DNA of 19,101 nucleotides. Source: Methanothrix sp. (GTDB taxonomy: Archaea > Halobacteriota > Methanosarcinia > Methanotrichales > Methanotrichaceae). The position numbers and the translations under genes are program-made. The notes beneath the pieces were generated by a model. It had not been told where the DNA came from. It did not search any database and saw only the letters and a program-made list of their open reading frames with translations. The DNA is taken from the NCBI GenBank assembly GCA_028688175.1, contig JAQTYS010000021.1, positions 1 through 19,101 on the forward strand. Reading direction: 5' to 3'. Shown here piece after piece: positions 6,683 through 13,683 of the stretch. Positions within the stretch are counted from its first letter, which is position 1. Each line of letters opens with the position of its first letter.

Positions 6683-7174
6683 ATAAGACAGATTTTGCCC
6701 CTCCAGCTCTTTAATCCTGAAGGCATGGACCTTCTCCTCTACCTGCTCCAGACTGATCAGCATTCTAACCCTCTCCTCCAGAGTATTCACTCCCTGCTGG
6801 GCCTGGGCTCCTGGGACAGAATAGCTGCCAGTCTTTAGGACACTGGCCATGACCTCTCTCCTCACCCATTTGCTGAATGCCACTGCTTCTGGCTTTCTGC
6901 TCTGGAATACTAAGAGCATGACATTCTCCACATCTATGAAAACCATCTCATTTATCCTGGGATCTCCAAAATCAACATGCCCTAAGCCCTCCATACTATG
7001 GAGGGCTTGGCTGATAGTGAAAATACCCTCAGGATCTAATCTGTTCTTTACATCATCAGTGCCTACAATCTGTAAAGAATCGCAAACGTCTTTTAAAGTT
7101 ACCATTGTTTCCCCATCTGGTCTGGTGATCTTTCTGAGCTTCCAGCCATGCTGCGCCTCTGTGAAAAGCTCCAT
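6611..7174 (-). CDS. Bro-N domain protein
   Basis: Residues about 8-115 of this 187-residue product match the Bro-N domain. It has VTLKDVCDSLQIVGTDDV, NRLDPEGI, a segment with FIDVENVMLLVFQSRKPEA, and FSKWVRREVMASVLKTGSY, all in the expected order. Bro-N proteins are common in phages and archaeal and eukaryotic DNA viruses, where they bind DNA and are thought to act as regulators. The C-terminus (about 130-187) has a coiled-coil-like stretch and no recognised second domain. Its last 24 codons overlap the convergent secreted-protein gene, which is uncommon. The start is the only ATG with the full domain. The AAGGA before it is too close to be a good ribosome site, so translation may be weak or from a leaderless transcript. 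Confidence 0.85.
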   Translation of the reverse strand: MELFTEAQHGWKLRKITRPDGETMVTLKDVCDSLQIVGTDDVKNRLDPEGIFTISQALHSMEGLGHVDFGDPRINEMVFIDVENVMLLVFQSRKPEAVAFSKWVRREVMASVLKTGSYSVPGAQAQQGVNTLEERVRMLISLEQVEEKVHAFRIKELEGQNLSYLILCLLKSKVFCPCQSASNFFPW

Positions 7175-7307
7175 TCCTTGAAGTACCTGGGGCTCCTCTG
7201 CAGCCTGGACTCCTGGGTCAAATGGATTGAATTTCTATTTTCTCTTATATTCTCTTTTATTTTCATTAAAAAACTCAAAATAATAGTTATTTTGTCTAAC
7301 AGAATAA

Positions 7308-7316
7308 TATTTAAAC
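7308..7316 (+). promoter_or_regulatory. TATA box of the 7338 gene
   Basis: TATTTAAAC ends 22 bases before the ATG at 7338, again the leaderless archaeal layout. The AT-rich 7230-7337 gap also serves the divergent Bro-N gene. This promoter probably drives the whole 7338-10486 block. Confidence 0.6.
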
Positions 7317-7337
7317 TCTAAATGCCTTGAATATGGT

Positions 7338-7556
7338 ATGAACAGAGTGAACAAAAGAAGAGTCTCCATTTCAGTCCCTCCTGATGACTATGAACACATC
7401 CAGGAGTTGGCTGAAAGATTTGGATCTTCTATGGACAAGATAGGAGCAAAGCTGGCACTCTTAGGCCTGCAAATCTGGGAAGAAGACCCTTCAAAGATTA
7501 ATTTCTGCCCATGTAAAGGGACCTGCCCTGACTGTGAGGTGAGATCATGCCAGTGA
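7338..7556 (+). CDS. Ribbon-helix-helix regulator with a cysteine-rich tail
   Basis: Residues about 7-48 of this 72-residue protein have the ribbon-helix-helix pattern: a basic strand, RRVSISVPPDDYEHI, helix one, ELAERFG, and helix two, DKIGAKLALLGL. The C-terminus carries five cysteines (CPCKGTCPDC, then C), probably a zinc clamp. Such proteins bind operator DNA as dimers and often repress their own promoter. It sits directly in front of the tape-measure-like gene and overlaps it by 10 bases, with that gene's GAGGTGA site inside its own end. A role as the repressor of this block is a fair inference. Confidence 0.8.
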   Translation: MNRVNKRRVSISVPPDDYEHIQELAERFGSSMDKIGAKLALLGLQIWEEDPSKINFCPCKGTCPDCEVRSCQ

Positions 7557-10138
7557 GGGATCTAACAGTATTATTCCAGATCATTGATAAGGTCTCAGGC
7601 ATTTTGGACCCCATCCTGGATAAGATGGATGCCATTGATGGCAGGGATGTGGTGGCTTCTGCTGATATGGATGTCTCAGGAGCTGTGGCTGGAGCCTCTG
7701 CCCTGGAGTCCAGTCTGGACTCACTACAAGGGGCCAATGAGAAGGTGGCTGGCTCCCTGGATAAGGTGGCTGCCTCTGAAGATAAAGAGGGAAAGAAGGC
7801 AGAGGAGGCTGGAAAGAAGACCAAAAAGAGTGGTGATGATGCCAAATATGCCACAGGCCTCTATGGGACATTGCAGAGGACCCTGGACAGCACAGCCTCC
7901 AAGTTTGAACACCTGAAGGATAAGCTGGACCCCATCAAAGGCAAACTCCTGGCAATCCAGGCAGTCCTGATAGGCTTTGGCACTGCAGCAGTGCTCTCCA
8001 CAGCAAAGACCCAGAGCCTGGTGGAAGAGCTGAAGGGTCTGAAGGGTGAAGCCTATGCTGCTCCACTCATTGAGTGGGCAAATAAGGGCTCTGCTCTTGA
8101 TTATACCTCAAAGTCCCAGAGGCTCACCATAGCCACTGACCTCTCAGATCTTGAATACAATGTGGAAGACACTAAAAAATATGGTGAAGAAATAGAGAAG
8201 TTCTACTTCCAGAAGACTGGAGCTTTGAAGAGATATGGCATAGCATCTGCTGCTGAGCTGGCAAAGACCCTGGCTGCTGCAGAGAAGTCTGGTAATCTTG
8301 AATCTGTCAGGAGGATGTTCTCTGCAGGTGCTGTGAGTGAGGAGAAGCTGTCCAAAGAGATGGACAGGCTCAGGGTCAACTATGAGAAGTTTGCTTTTGC
8401 CACTGATGAGGTGGTGAAAAAGCAGGCCCTCCATAACCTCATGATGAAGGAGCTGCAGAAGACAAACCAGAGCTTCACAGGCCAGGCAGTGACACTGGAG
8501 CAGAAGCTGGATGTCCTGCAGGGGAAGTTTTCAGGCCTCCTCTCAGGCATAGGTGGAAAGCTGGAGCCTGTAGCTGAAAAAGCAGCAGATGCACTCATAG
8601 GGATTGTGGATGCCATTGAAGCCATCCCTGCTCATGATGAGATCCTCACCTTCTTAGGAGCCATCATAATGGTTTTAACCACCCTCGTGACCCTGGCTGC
8701 AGGCCTGGCTCCTGTTCTAGTGACCTTATCCAGCCTGTCAAAGCTGGGAGCTGTGACTACACTGGTGGGTGGTCTGGGTGGAGTGGCTACTGCTCTGGGT
8801 GGAATTGCTACTGCAGGAGCTGCTGCTTTAGTCCCACTACTGCCCATCATAGCTGTTCTGACTGTGATTGCAGGGGCTCTTTATCTGGTTTATACAAGGA
8901 CCACAATCCTGCAGGATGGCTTTGCCACCCTCAAAGACTATGTGGGCAGAGCACAGGCAGCAGTCCAAAAGCTTTGGAGCCTGGTCTCAGGTGGCCTGAG
9001 AGGGAATAAGTCAGACCTGAAGGATTTAGGAGCCTGGATCACTGACTTCCTGGATGGCCTCATCCCTGGCTGGCTCTCAGACCTCTTCTCCACAGCCCAG
9101 TCCTATTACAGAGAAGCCATGAAGTGGTTTGACAAGATCATGGGCTGGTGGAATAACTTCCTGGAGAAGGTCACTGCTGTTTATGATAAGATAAAGTCCA
9201 TGCTGGGGCTGGGTGGCGGTGAGCAGGGAGTTACTCCAGAAATGCAGCAGTATGGAGTGACAGGTGCTACTGAGGTCAATGGACAAAAGGCAGTTAAAGT
9301 GGCTTATAGGGAGCTTCCCACTTCTAAATGGGGCACTGATATAGAGAAGCAAATAAAAGAAGCCACTGGTGGAAAGGTAAGGCTGGTAGGGAAAGAATAC
9401 ACTGATTTTGCTCAGCAGCATCCTGATTTGGCAAAATATCTCACTGGAGCTGGAGAATTATCAGTCCCTATGGCTGATGTAGGTGACTATGGAATTCCAG
9501 ACTCTGCTCTTCCATCTGAGGGTGGTGCTCTGCCCCTGCCTAATGTGGACCTCCCTGATGTAGGTGGTGCCATCCAGGAGTCTGGTGACACCTATGTGGA
9601 AAATGCAGCAAACACCTATGAAGAGAAGAAGGCACAGACTGGCTCTGAATCTGTGGCTGCCCTGGCTGCCTATGATCCCCTGGGCTATTACAAAGACCTT
9701 GGTGGAAAGGCCCTTAATTACCTGGGCCTGGGTGGAGATGAAGAGAAGCTGCCTGCTGGTGCTGTAGGTGCCACTGTGGATGGCTCTGGTGCCATGATAG
9801 TGCATGAGGATGAGGAGCTGGTGCCAGCTAAGATCACATCTGGAGCTGGGAAGCTGGCCAGCCTCCTGGGAGCAGCCCTAGACTTCATGAGTGGCAGATC
9901 TGACATAGAGAGGGAGATCTCTGAAAAGATGATCCAGCAGCAGGAGATCAGCAACACCTCTCAGGGAGGAGTGGTAATCCAGTCCATGCCCATCACCATC
10001 AATCCAGTCATCAACCTCAGTGTGGCACAGGCTATGGACCTGAAGAATCTGGACATATCCAAGTTGATAGACTGGAGCAGACTTTCTTATGAGATAGAAA
10101 AAGTAGTGAAAACCACATTCAGGACCCAGGAGGGATAA
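7547..10138 (+). CDS. Tape-measure-like protein
   Basis: At 863 residues this is the largest gene. It begins with LTVLFQIIDKVSGILDPIL, the D-x-x-S opening of many tail tape-measure proteins. Long helical and coiled-coil stretches follow (about 60-150 and 265-340). A strongly hydrophobic central region (about 365-450) has three or four membrane-spanning segments, and an amphipathic helix-rich part is at about 490-555. Near the end is a GAMIVHEDEELVPAKITSG segment, a signature-like stretch seen near the ends of tape-measure proteins, then a beta-rich tail. In tailed viruses these proteins set tail length and cross the host membrane. No other tail, capsid or terminase gene is recognised here, so function in a tailed particle is unproven. 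The start has GAGGTGA four bases upstream. It contains two CpG. Confidence 0.75.
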   Translation: MPVRDLTVLFQIIDKVSGILDPILDKMDAIDGRDVVASADMDVSGAVAGASALESSLDSLQGANEKVAGSLDKVAASEDKEGKKAEEAGKKTKKSGDDAKYATGLYGTLQRTLDSTASKFEHLKDKLDPIKGKLLAIQAVLIGFGTAAVLSTAKTQSLVEELKGLKGEAYAAPLIEWANKGSALDYTSKSQRLTIATDLSDLEYNVEDTKKYGEEIEKFYFQKTGALKRYGIASAAELAKTLAAAEKSGNLESVRRMFSAGAVSEEKLSKEMDRLRVNYEKFAFATDEVVKKQALHNLMMKELQKTNQSFTGQAVTLEQKLDVLQGKFSGLLSGIGGKLEPVAEKAADALIGIVDAIEAIPAHDEILTFLGAIIMVLTTLVTLAAGLAPVLVTLSSLSKLGAVTTLVGGLGGVATALGGIATAGAAALVPLLPIIAVLTVIAGALYLVYTRTTILQDGFATLKDYVGRAQAAVQKLWSLVSGGLRGNKSDLKDLGAWITDFLDGLIPGWLSDLFSTAQSYYREAMKWFDKIMGWWNNFLEKVTAVYDKIKSMLGLGGGEQGVTPEMQQYGVTGATEVNGQKAVKVAYRELPTSKWGTDIEKQIKEATGGKVRLVGKEYTDFAQQHPDLAKYLTGAGELSVPMADVGDYGIPDSALPSEGGALPLPNVDLPDVGGAIQESGDTYVENAANTYEEKKAQTGSESVAALAAYDPLGYYKDLGGKALNYLGLGGDEEKLPAGAVGATVDGSGAMIVHEDEELVPAKITSGAGKLASLLGAALDFMSGRSDIEREISEKMIQQQEISNTSQGGVVIQSMPITINPVINLSVAQAMDLKNLDISKLIDWSRLSYEIEKVVKTTFRTQEG

Positions 10139-10141
10139 CCC

Positions 10142-10486
10142 TTGATACTTTTTAGGAAGAATAAGGAGCAGAAAAAGAAGGCACAGGGCAGACAGCTCAA
10201 AGGGCTGCAGAAATTCCTGGTGAAGGCTGCTAAAGATGGCATGGCTGATGTCCAGAAGGAGATGAAGTCTTTGGTGGCAGAGTTTAATGATCTCCTGGCC
10301 CAGACTGAGGCCATCCTCCCAGAGATGGATAAAGAGATTGAGGAGAGGAAGGCCCAGGGAGAGGACACCACCTCCCTGGAGCAGACCAGAGTGGAGCTGA
10401 TCCAGGGCATTGAGGAGATGAGGAAGGCACTGGCTGCAGTCCCTGCAGCACCCTTCTCAGCTCCAGGGCCTGTAAAGCAGGCTTAA
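10142..10486 (+). CDS. Small coiled-coil protein after the tape-measure-like gene
   Basis: The 114-residue product starts with a basic segment (KNKEQKKKAQGRQLKG). It then forms heptad-type helices, QKEMKSLVAEFNDLLAQTEA and EMDKEIEERKAQGED, and ends in a proline/alanine tail. It starts three bases after the previous stop with a TTG codon. The TTG is supported by GGAGGGAT (10129-10136), which leaves little alternative. A chaperone or partner of the large protein would fit its place, as small coiled-coil genes often lie beside tape-measure genes, but no family is recognised. Confidence 0.7.
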   Translation: MILFRKNKEQKKKAQGRQLKGLQKFLVKAAKDGMADVQKEMKSLVAEFNDLLAQTEAILPEMDKEIEERKAQGEDTTSLEQTRVELIQGIEEMRKALAAVPAAPFSAPGPVKQA

Positions 10487-10507
10487 CTCTCTTTTAAGGA
10501 CCAAAAA

Positions 10508-10564
10508 GATCAACTATGATCAAAGCATGATCATCCCTGAGCAAAACTTGATCAGGGAGTGATC
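10508..10564. promoter_or_regulatory. Helically phased GATCA operator array
   Basis: GATC occurs at 10508, 10518, 10529, 10550 and 10561. A one-base variant (GAGC) at 10539 fills the missing place. Spacings are 10, 11, 10, 11 and 11, one turn of B-DNA each. The last copy overlaps the ribosome binding site GGAGTGATC (10556-10564) of the next gene, so occupancy would block translation signals or the promoter. The array continues inside that gene. This is a probable binding site for the ribbon-helix-helix protein it encodes. Confidence 0.7.
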
Positions 10565-10568
10565 AACT

Positions 10569-11114
10569 TTGAGGGTCTATTCTGATGTGGATGAGCAAAC
10601 CCTGGAGGAGATTAACCAGGCTGCTAAGAATTTCAATCTCAGTAAAGCTAATCTGATAGCCAAAGCCATTGATCAATTCCTTCATCCACCTGAGCAAACT
10701 GGCCCGGACATTGATCAACTGAGAGCAGACCTTGATCAAGCCAGATCAGAAAGTGATCAACTGAGAGCAGACCTTGATCAGGCCAGATCAGATGCCAATA
10801 AAAGATGGACTGAGATGAATACAACAAAAACAGAGAATTCTCAGTTAAAGAGAGATCTGGAGACTGCAGGATCAAAGAATGATCAACTTCTGATCAAGCA
10901 TGATCAACTAAGAGCAGAGATTGATCAATCTAAGATAGAGATGCAAGGACTGCAAAAAGACCTGGAAAAATACCAGGAAACACTGAAGCTTAAAGATCAG
11001 CATATTTCCTTTTTGGAGGCCACAGTCCACCAGGCCCTGGAGAAGATCACTCCAGCTCTTCCACCCAGCCAGGAAGAGGCCAAAGCTAAGCACTGGTGGC
11101 AATTCTGGAGATAG
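10569..11114 (+). CDS. Ribbon-helix-helix plus long coiled-coil DNA-binding protein (KfrA-like architecture)
   Basis: The 181-residue product has an N-terminal ribbon-helix-helix (about 1-38). A long coiled coil follows (about 46-155), in which DQ recurs in a seven-residue register at 35, 49, 56, 63, 70, 105, 112 and 119. The aromatic C-terminus ends in HWWQFWR. A small DNA-binding domain on a long coil recalls plasmid partition or transcription proteins such as KfrA, by architecture and not sequence. It starts with TTG at 10569 after GGAGTGATC. GATC inside the gene is also phased at 10-11 or 21 bp, in three different reading frames. This suggests that the coding DNA itself is a binding array. 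The gene ends in TAG. Confidence 0.85.
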   Translation: MRVYSDVDEQTLEEINQAAKNFNLSKANLIAKAIDQFLHPPEQTGPDIDQLRADLDQARSESDQLRADLDQARSDANKRWTEMNTTKTENSQLKRDLETAGSKNDQLLIKHDQLRAEIDQSKIEMQGLQKDLEKYQETLKLKDQHISFLEATVHQALEKITPALPPSQEEAKAKHWWQFWR

Positions 11115-11152
11115 CAAAGTCCATAAATAAGAGACACCATCCATGAAAAACC

Positions 11153-11494
11153 ATGAAGACTAAGCTTAGACTAAGTACTTTGAGCTATGCTGCTTTTAAT
11201 CTCACAGCAGCAATTGATGAGGGTCACATACATAAGATCACATTTGAGGAGCTATATAGAGAGATTGAGAATGGAAGTCTAATCAATTTCTTAAAAGAGA
11301 GGCTAAATGATTGTGATTGGAGTCTCTTAGGCCCAGAATCTGACCAGGGTCCTGCTTTTGTAGAGGCCCTACAGAGATTGCCAAATGTGCTTAGGGGAAA
11401 TGAGAGAAGGAAGCTGGGCATTCAATACTCTGGTGTTTGCCTCCTGCTCTCATTCTGCATTGAATTAATGCAGCATCCTGATAACTATCAGTAA
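11153..11494 (+). CDS. Unknown protein
   Basis: The 113-residue product is helical in outline. Its parts are KTKLRLSTLSYAAFNLTAAID, an FEELYREIENG segment, a middle region with CDWSLLGPESDQGP, and a C-terminal hydrophobic helix, VCLLLSFCIELM. No motif is recognised. No ribosome binding site precedes the ATG, but ATAAATAAG at 11122-11130 is about 23 bases upstream, the leaderless distance. Codon use is normal for the circle. It lies between the coiled-coil gene and the DUF6788 gene. The CCTTATG repeats begin just after it. Confidence 0.6.
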   Translation: MKTKLRLSTLSYAAFNLTAAIDEGHIHKITFEELYREIENGSLINFLKERLNDCDWSLLGPESDQGPAFVEALQRLPNVLRGNERRKLGIQYSGVCLLLSFCIELMQHPDNYQ

Positions 11495-11530
11495 GTCTCC
11501 TTTCTGGCATTATGTGCCAGCCTTGTCATC

Positions 11531-11622
11531 GCATAGTGCTCATAAGGCCAAAGATCAATATCCTTAGGACCTTATGAGGACTAAAACCTTATGTACCATT
11601 AAGTACACATAAGGCACTATGC
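11531..11622. repeat. Nested inverted repeats over the DUF6788 promoter
   Basis: GCATAGTGC (11531-11539) and GCACTATGC (11614-11622) are a perfect 9-bp inverted pair. The right arm spans the start codon at 11619. Inside are CATAAGG (11541), CCTTATG (11570), and CCTTATGTAC (11587-11596) paired with GTACACATAAGG (11603-11614, a two-base bulge). The CCTTATG at 11587 lies where the TATA box of a leaderless gene would be. Operator function and RNA structure are both possible. Confidence 0.6.
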
Positions 11623-11978
11623 AATCATCTAATAAGGGAGTGGCCCTACAAAAGGCACTTCTCCTTCTGGATGAGCTTCCAGAGAGCCCCAGGATTAACC
11701 AGGCCATTAAGCTGCTCCTGGATGAGTTAGATGAAGGGGAAGGCCCCAGCCAGGATGAGGTCCTGGGTGCTGCGAAGGGCCAGGTGGAAGAGATCAGACC
11801 TGCTGCCAGAGGCCAGGGGTCCTATGTGCTTCAGAGGATCAAGTGTGGTGATCCCAGTTGCCACTGCATGAAGAAGCCTGAAGATTATCATGGCCCTTAC
11901 TGGTACCTATTCACAAAGAAGAATGGAAAAACCAGGTCAAAATATGTGGGCAAAAGCCTGCCTGCAGAGGTCTCTTAA
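11619..11978 (+). CDS. DUF6788 family protein
   Basis: The C-terminal half of the 119-residue product (about 65-112) is typical DUF6788. QGSYVLQRIKCG is followed by C-x4-CHC (C76, C81, C83), then HGPYWYLFT (91-99) and GKTRSKYVGK. The cysteines and H91 probably hold a zinc ion. The family is frequent in methanogens and archaeal elements and has no established function. The N-terminal half is an acidic helix pair (GVALQKALLLLDELPESP). No ribosome site is visible, so a leaderless start is likely. CCTTATGTG repeats lie on both sides. A nucleic-acid-binding role is inference. Confidence 0.85.
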   Translation: MQSSNKGVALQKALLLLDELPESPRINQAIKLLLDELDEGEGPSQDEVLGAAKGQVEEIRPAARGQGSYVLQRIKCGDPSCHCMKKPEDYHGPYWYLFTKKNGKTRSKYVGKSLPAEVS

Positions 11979-11986
11979 ATGGGCTG

Positions 11987-12013
11987 GCCTTATGTGTCCT
12001 GTCCACATAAGGC
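11987..12013. repeat. Perfect 10-bp inverted repeat after the DUF6788 gene
   Basis: GCCTTATGTG (11987-11996) and CACATAAGGC (12004-12013) pair perfectly across 7 bases, starting 8 bases after the DUF6788 stop. It is the cleanest of three CCTTATGTG hairpins (others 1259-1305 and 11587-11614). No T-run follows, so a protein site or RNA processing signal is as likely as a terminator. Confidence 0.7.
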
Positions 12014-12038
12014 TGTCGATAGTGTCAAGGGTGTAGGA

Positions 12039-12145
12039 TTTATATAGTAAGACTAGTCTAGTCTAGTCTAGGTAGTGTTGTAAGAGTTCCCTCCTGAAAA
12101 CAATGATGCCACCTATTGGTGGGCGTGAGGAAGTAAGGAGGGGTT
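12039..12145 (+). ncRNA. Candidate small RNA: TATA box, CTAGT tandem repeats and stem-loop
   Basis: TTTATATAG (12039-12047) is followed by CTAGT at 12053, 12058 and 12063 and CTAGG at 12068, a 5-bp tandem repeat, where transcription would start. Further on, CCCTCCT (12089-12095) pairs with AGGAGGG (12136-12142) around an inner stem, CCACC/GGTGG (12109-12122). No convincing ORF follows on this strand (only 19 codons, 12103-12162). A short structured RNA or a terminator facing the DUF3800 gene are both possible. Confidence 0.4.
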
Positions 12146-12158
12146 CACTACAGCTCTT

Positions 12159-12797
12159 TTAATCAGGTTCATATTCCAGGCTTAAGGATATTTTATGCTG
12201 GATCTTCTGGTAATAGAGATCATCATTATCTCTGTATTTTCTATTTATGGCACCTGCAATAAAATCCACTGCCTGGATGCAGGGGCAGGCTTTAGAGTCC
12301 ACATGAGTCACTTTGACTTCTCCCAAAGTGGCTGGCACTATTATCCCAGACCTATCAGCCATGTGAGCATTAAATGCTGTCCTCTGGGCTCCATAAAGGG
12401 ACTTATCTATGATGACTTCCACCTGGCCTGACACACCATAATTATTGGCAATTTTATACGTTAATTGCCTGCAGATCTCATTATAGATGAGTTGTGGCTC
12501 TACTTCATGCTGGATTTTGGAGTTATATAAGACAGCATAGCCAATGTCATTGTTTGTTCTCCCTATGCATTCCAGAATCCTCCTTCGGATAGTGCCATCA
12601 GAATCATTAAACTTCAACTCTGAGGTCTGCTTATACTTCTTTTTAATCTTCTTTCTCCTGATGTCCTTTATGCACCTCTTTATGGGAAGATCTTCCCTAA
12701 GCACTAATGCGGCCAGCACAAAGTATGGGACTGCCCCTGAAGAATTGACCACTAAGCCATTGACTATACTGCCAGACTCATCAAGATAGATCTGCAT
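12159..12797 (-). CDS. DUF3800 domain protein
   Basis: The 212-residue product covers the whole DUF3800 family. YLDESG at 4-9, a YFVLAALVL strand (25-33), SELKF with E60, VEVIIDKS with D131, a VDSK segment (167-169) and QAVDFIAGA (175-183) are all in place. The acidic residues D6, E60, D131 and D178 fit the RNase H-like fold proposed for the family. DUF3800 proteins occur in phage-defence islands and mobile elements, and nuclease activity is the usual suggestion. Spacing to the gene in front (12828-13172) is 30 bases, so the two are probably cotranscribed. A weak GAGTGA lies six bases before the ATG. A role in defence or exclusion is inference. Confidence 0.85.
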   Translation of the reverse strand: MQIYLDESGSIVNGLVVNSSGAVPYFVLAALVLREDLPIKRCIKDIRRKKIKKKYKQTSELKFNDSDGTIRRRILECIGRTNNDIGYAVLYNSKIQHEVEPQLIYNEICRQLTYKIANNYGVSGQVEVIIDKSLYGAQRTAFNAHMADRSGIIVPATLGEVKVTHVDSKACPCIQAVDFIAGAINRKYRDNDDLYYQKIQHKISLSLEYEPD

Positions 12798-12827
12798 CCA
12801 AATTCACTCAGTGGTTTGATTCTCTAT

Positions 12828-13172
12828 TTAGTTAATGGTAGATGGTTTCCTCTTCGTGTCTTCGTCAAGTGTTTTCTTCAATAAGGAGGTGAATTCATCC
12901 CAGTTGATCTGCATCTCTAATAAACGCTTCATATCTCTGGTGTGATATTTCATGTGCTTGAGAAATTTCGGCCATGTAAATCCTGCCTCTGTCAGGGTAT
13001 GTTTCCAATTTTTCCACAGATAAGATGGGATCATATTTTTGAGCCAAATGGCTTGAGAATCAGAATCCCAGTCACCATCTTTTTGATCGCTTAGATGCTG
13101 TTTGAATGTGATGATGTCCTGGAGCATGTCTTTTGGCTCTGCTGGTGATATTAGTTCTTTTATCAAATCCAT
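12828..13172 (-). CDS. Unknown protein paired with the DUF3800 gene
   Basis: The 114-residue product is helical and rich in W, K, D and M, with LWKNWKHTLTEAGFTWP in its middle and an amphipathic C-terminus. I do not recognise it. An upstream in-frame ATG at 13187 would add five residues. I prefer 13172 because GGAGATGA lies five bases before it. It is the first gene of a two-gene unit with DUF3800, as toxin-antitoxin and defence pairs are arranged. It has five or six CpG in about 350 bases, against about one per 260 bases over the circle, hinting at a more recent arrival. Confidence 0.6.
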   Translation of the reverse strand: MDLIKELISPAEPKDMLQDIITFKQHLSDQKDGDWDSDSQAIWLKNMIPSYLWKNWKHTLTEAGFTWPKFLKHMKYHTRDMKRLLEMQINWDEFTSLLKKTLDEDTKRKPSTIN

Positions 13173-13212
13173 ATTCGTCATCTCCATTTAGACTCAGACA
13201 TTTAGGGGTATT

Positions 13213-13228
13213 CCCTTAGTACTAAGGG
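13213..13228 (-). promoter_or_regulatory. 16-bp perfect palindrome at the start of the 13172/DUF3800 transcript
   Basis: CCCTTAGTACTAAGGG is a perfect palindrome. On the minus strand a TATA box, CTTTATATGT (13241-13250), lies upstream of it at the distance that places the start of transcription within the palindrome. GGGGTA flanks it on both sides. A repressor site controlling the DUF3800 operon is the straightforward reading. Confidence 0.65.
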
Positions 13229-13255
13229 GTATGGGGTATAACATATAAAGCTTAC

Positions 13256-13683
13256 GGGCATACAGGCAAATTTTTAGAGGTGGACCAGCAAAAGACAAAA
13301 CAGTAAATCTTTATAAACAATTTTAAAACCAATAATCAGTTCACGAATGCTGAATTAGAATCCATAGCAAAGACAATTATTAAAGCTTCAAAATGAAGTA
13401 ATGGCCTAAGCAAGTGGTGATGATCTTTGCAGAACAAAGATCCCTGCCAAGGCCCTAGATTCCACTTTTCTACACTGGCATATCTACTTTGCCAGGCTTC
13501 AAAACCGTATCCTTTGGTAACGGCCTGGAAAGGAGATCTATCCAGACAAAACAATAAAATTAAAATGCTATTATAATAGAACACGAGCCGAACAGACGAT
13601 CTATGCAAAGCTAAAGATAGCAAATCACTATATTATTACATCCAATTTAATAATTTTATTGTGCAATTTTGGGCTTTGCAGCC
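13256..13683. other. Gene-free region with hairpins, direct repeats and local CpG excess
   Basis: No convincing gene is present. A 95-codon TTG ORF on the minus strand (13336-13623) has no ribosome site or family match. Visible elements are a perfect hairpin GATCTTTG/CAAAGATC (13422-13429 with 13435-13442) and a nested one, CCAGGC/GCCTGG around CCGT/ACGG (13492-13528). A 15-base direct repeat, AGACAAAACA(G/A)TAAA, occurs at 13293 and 13544. Seven CpG occur within 13255-13598, a density unusual for this circle. It could be a second origin, a partition site, an untranslated RNA or the remnant of an insertion. Confidence 0.4.

Noticed and set aside
7581..7916. Several ORFs on both strands inside the tape-measure-like gene
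   Set aside because: They arise from the lack of CpG and of certain stops in a long GC-richer gene. None has a ribosome site or domain.
12103..12162. A 19-codon ORF after the CTAGT repeats
   Set aside because: No ribosome site and no protein pattern. The same bases form stem-loops.
13417..13442. A C-box-like GTGATGA next to a hairpin, as in C/D box guide RNAs
   Set aside because: No D box (CTGA) at a suitable distance and no terminal stem.
13336..13623. A 95-codon minus-strand ORF in the 13.2-13.7 kb gap
   Set aside because: TTG start without a ribosome site, no recognisable domain, and it runs through two hairpins. The protein has no sensible pattern.
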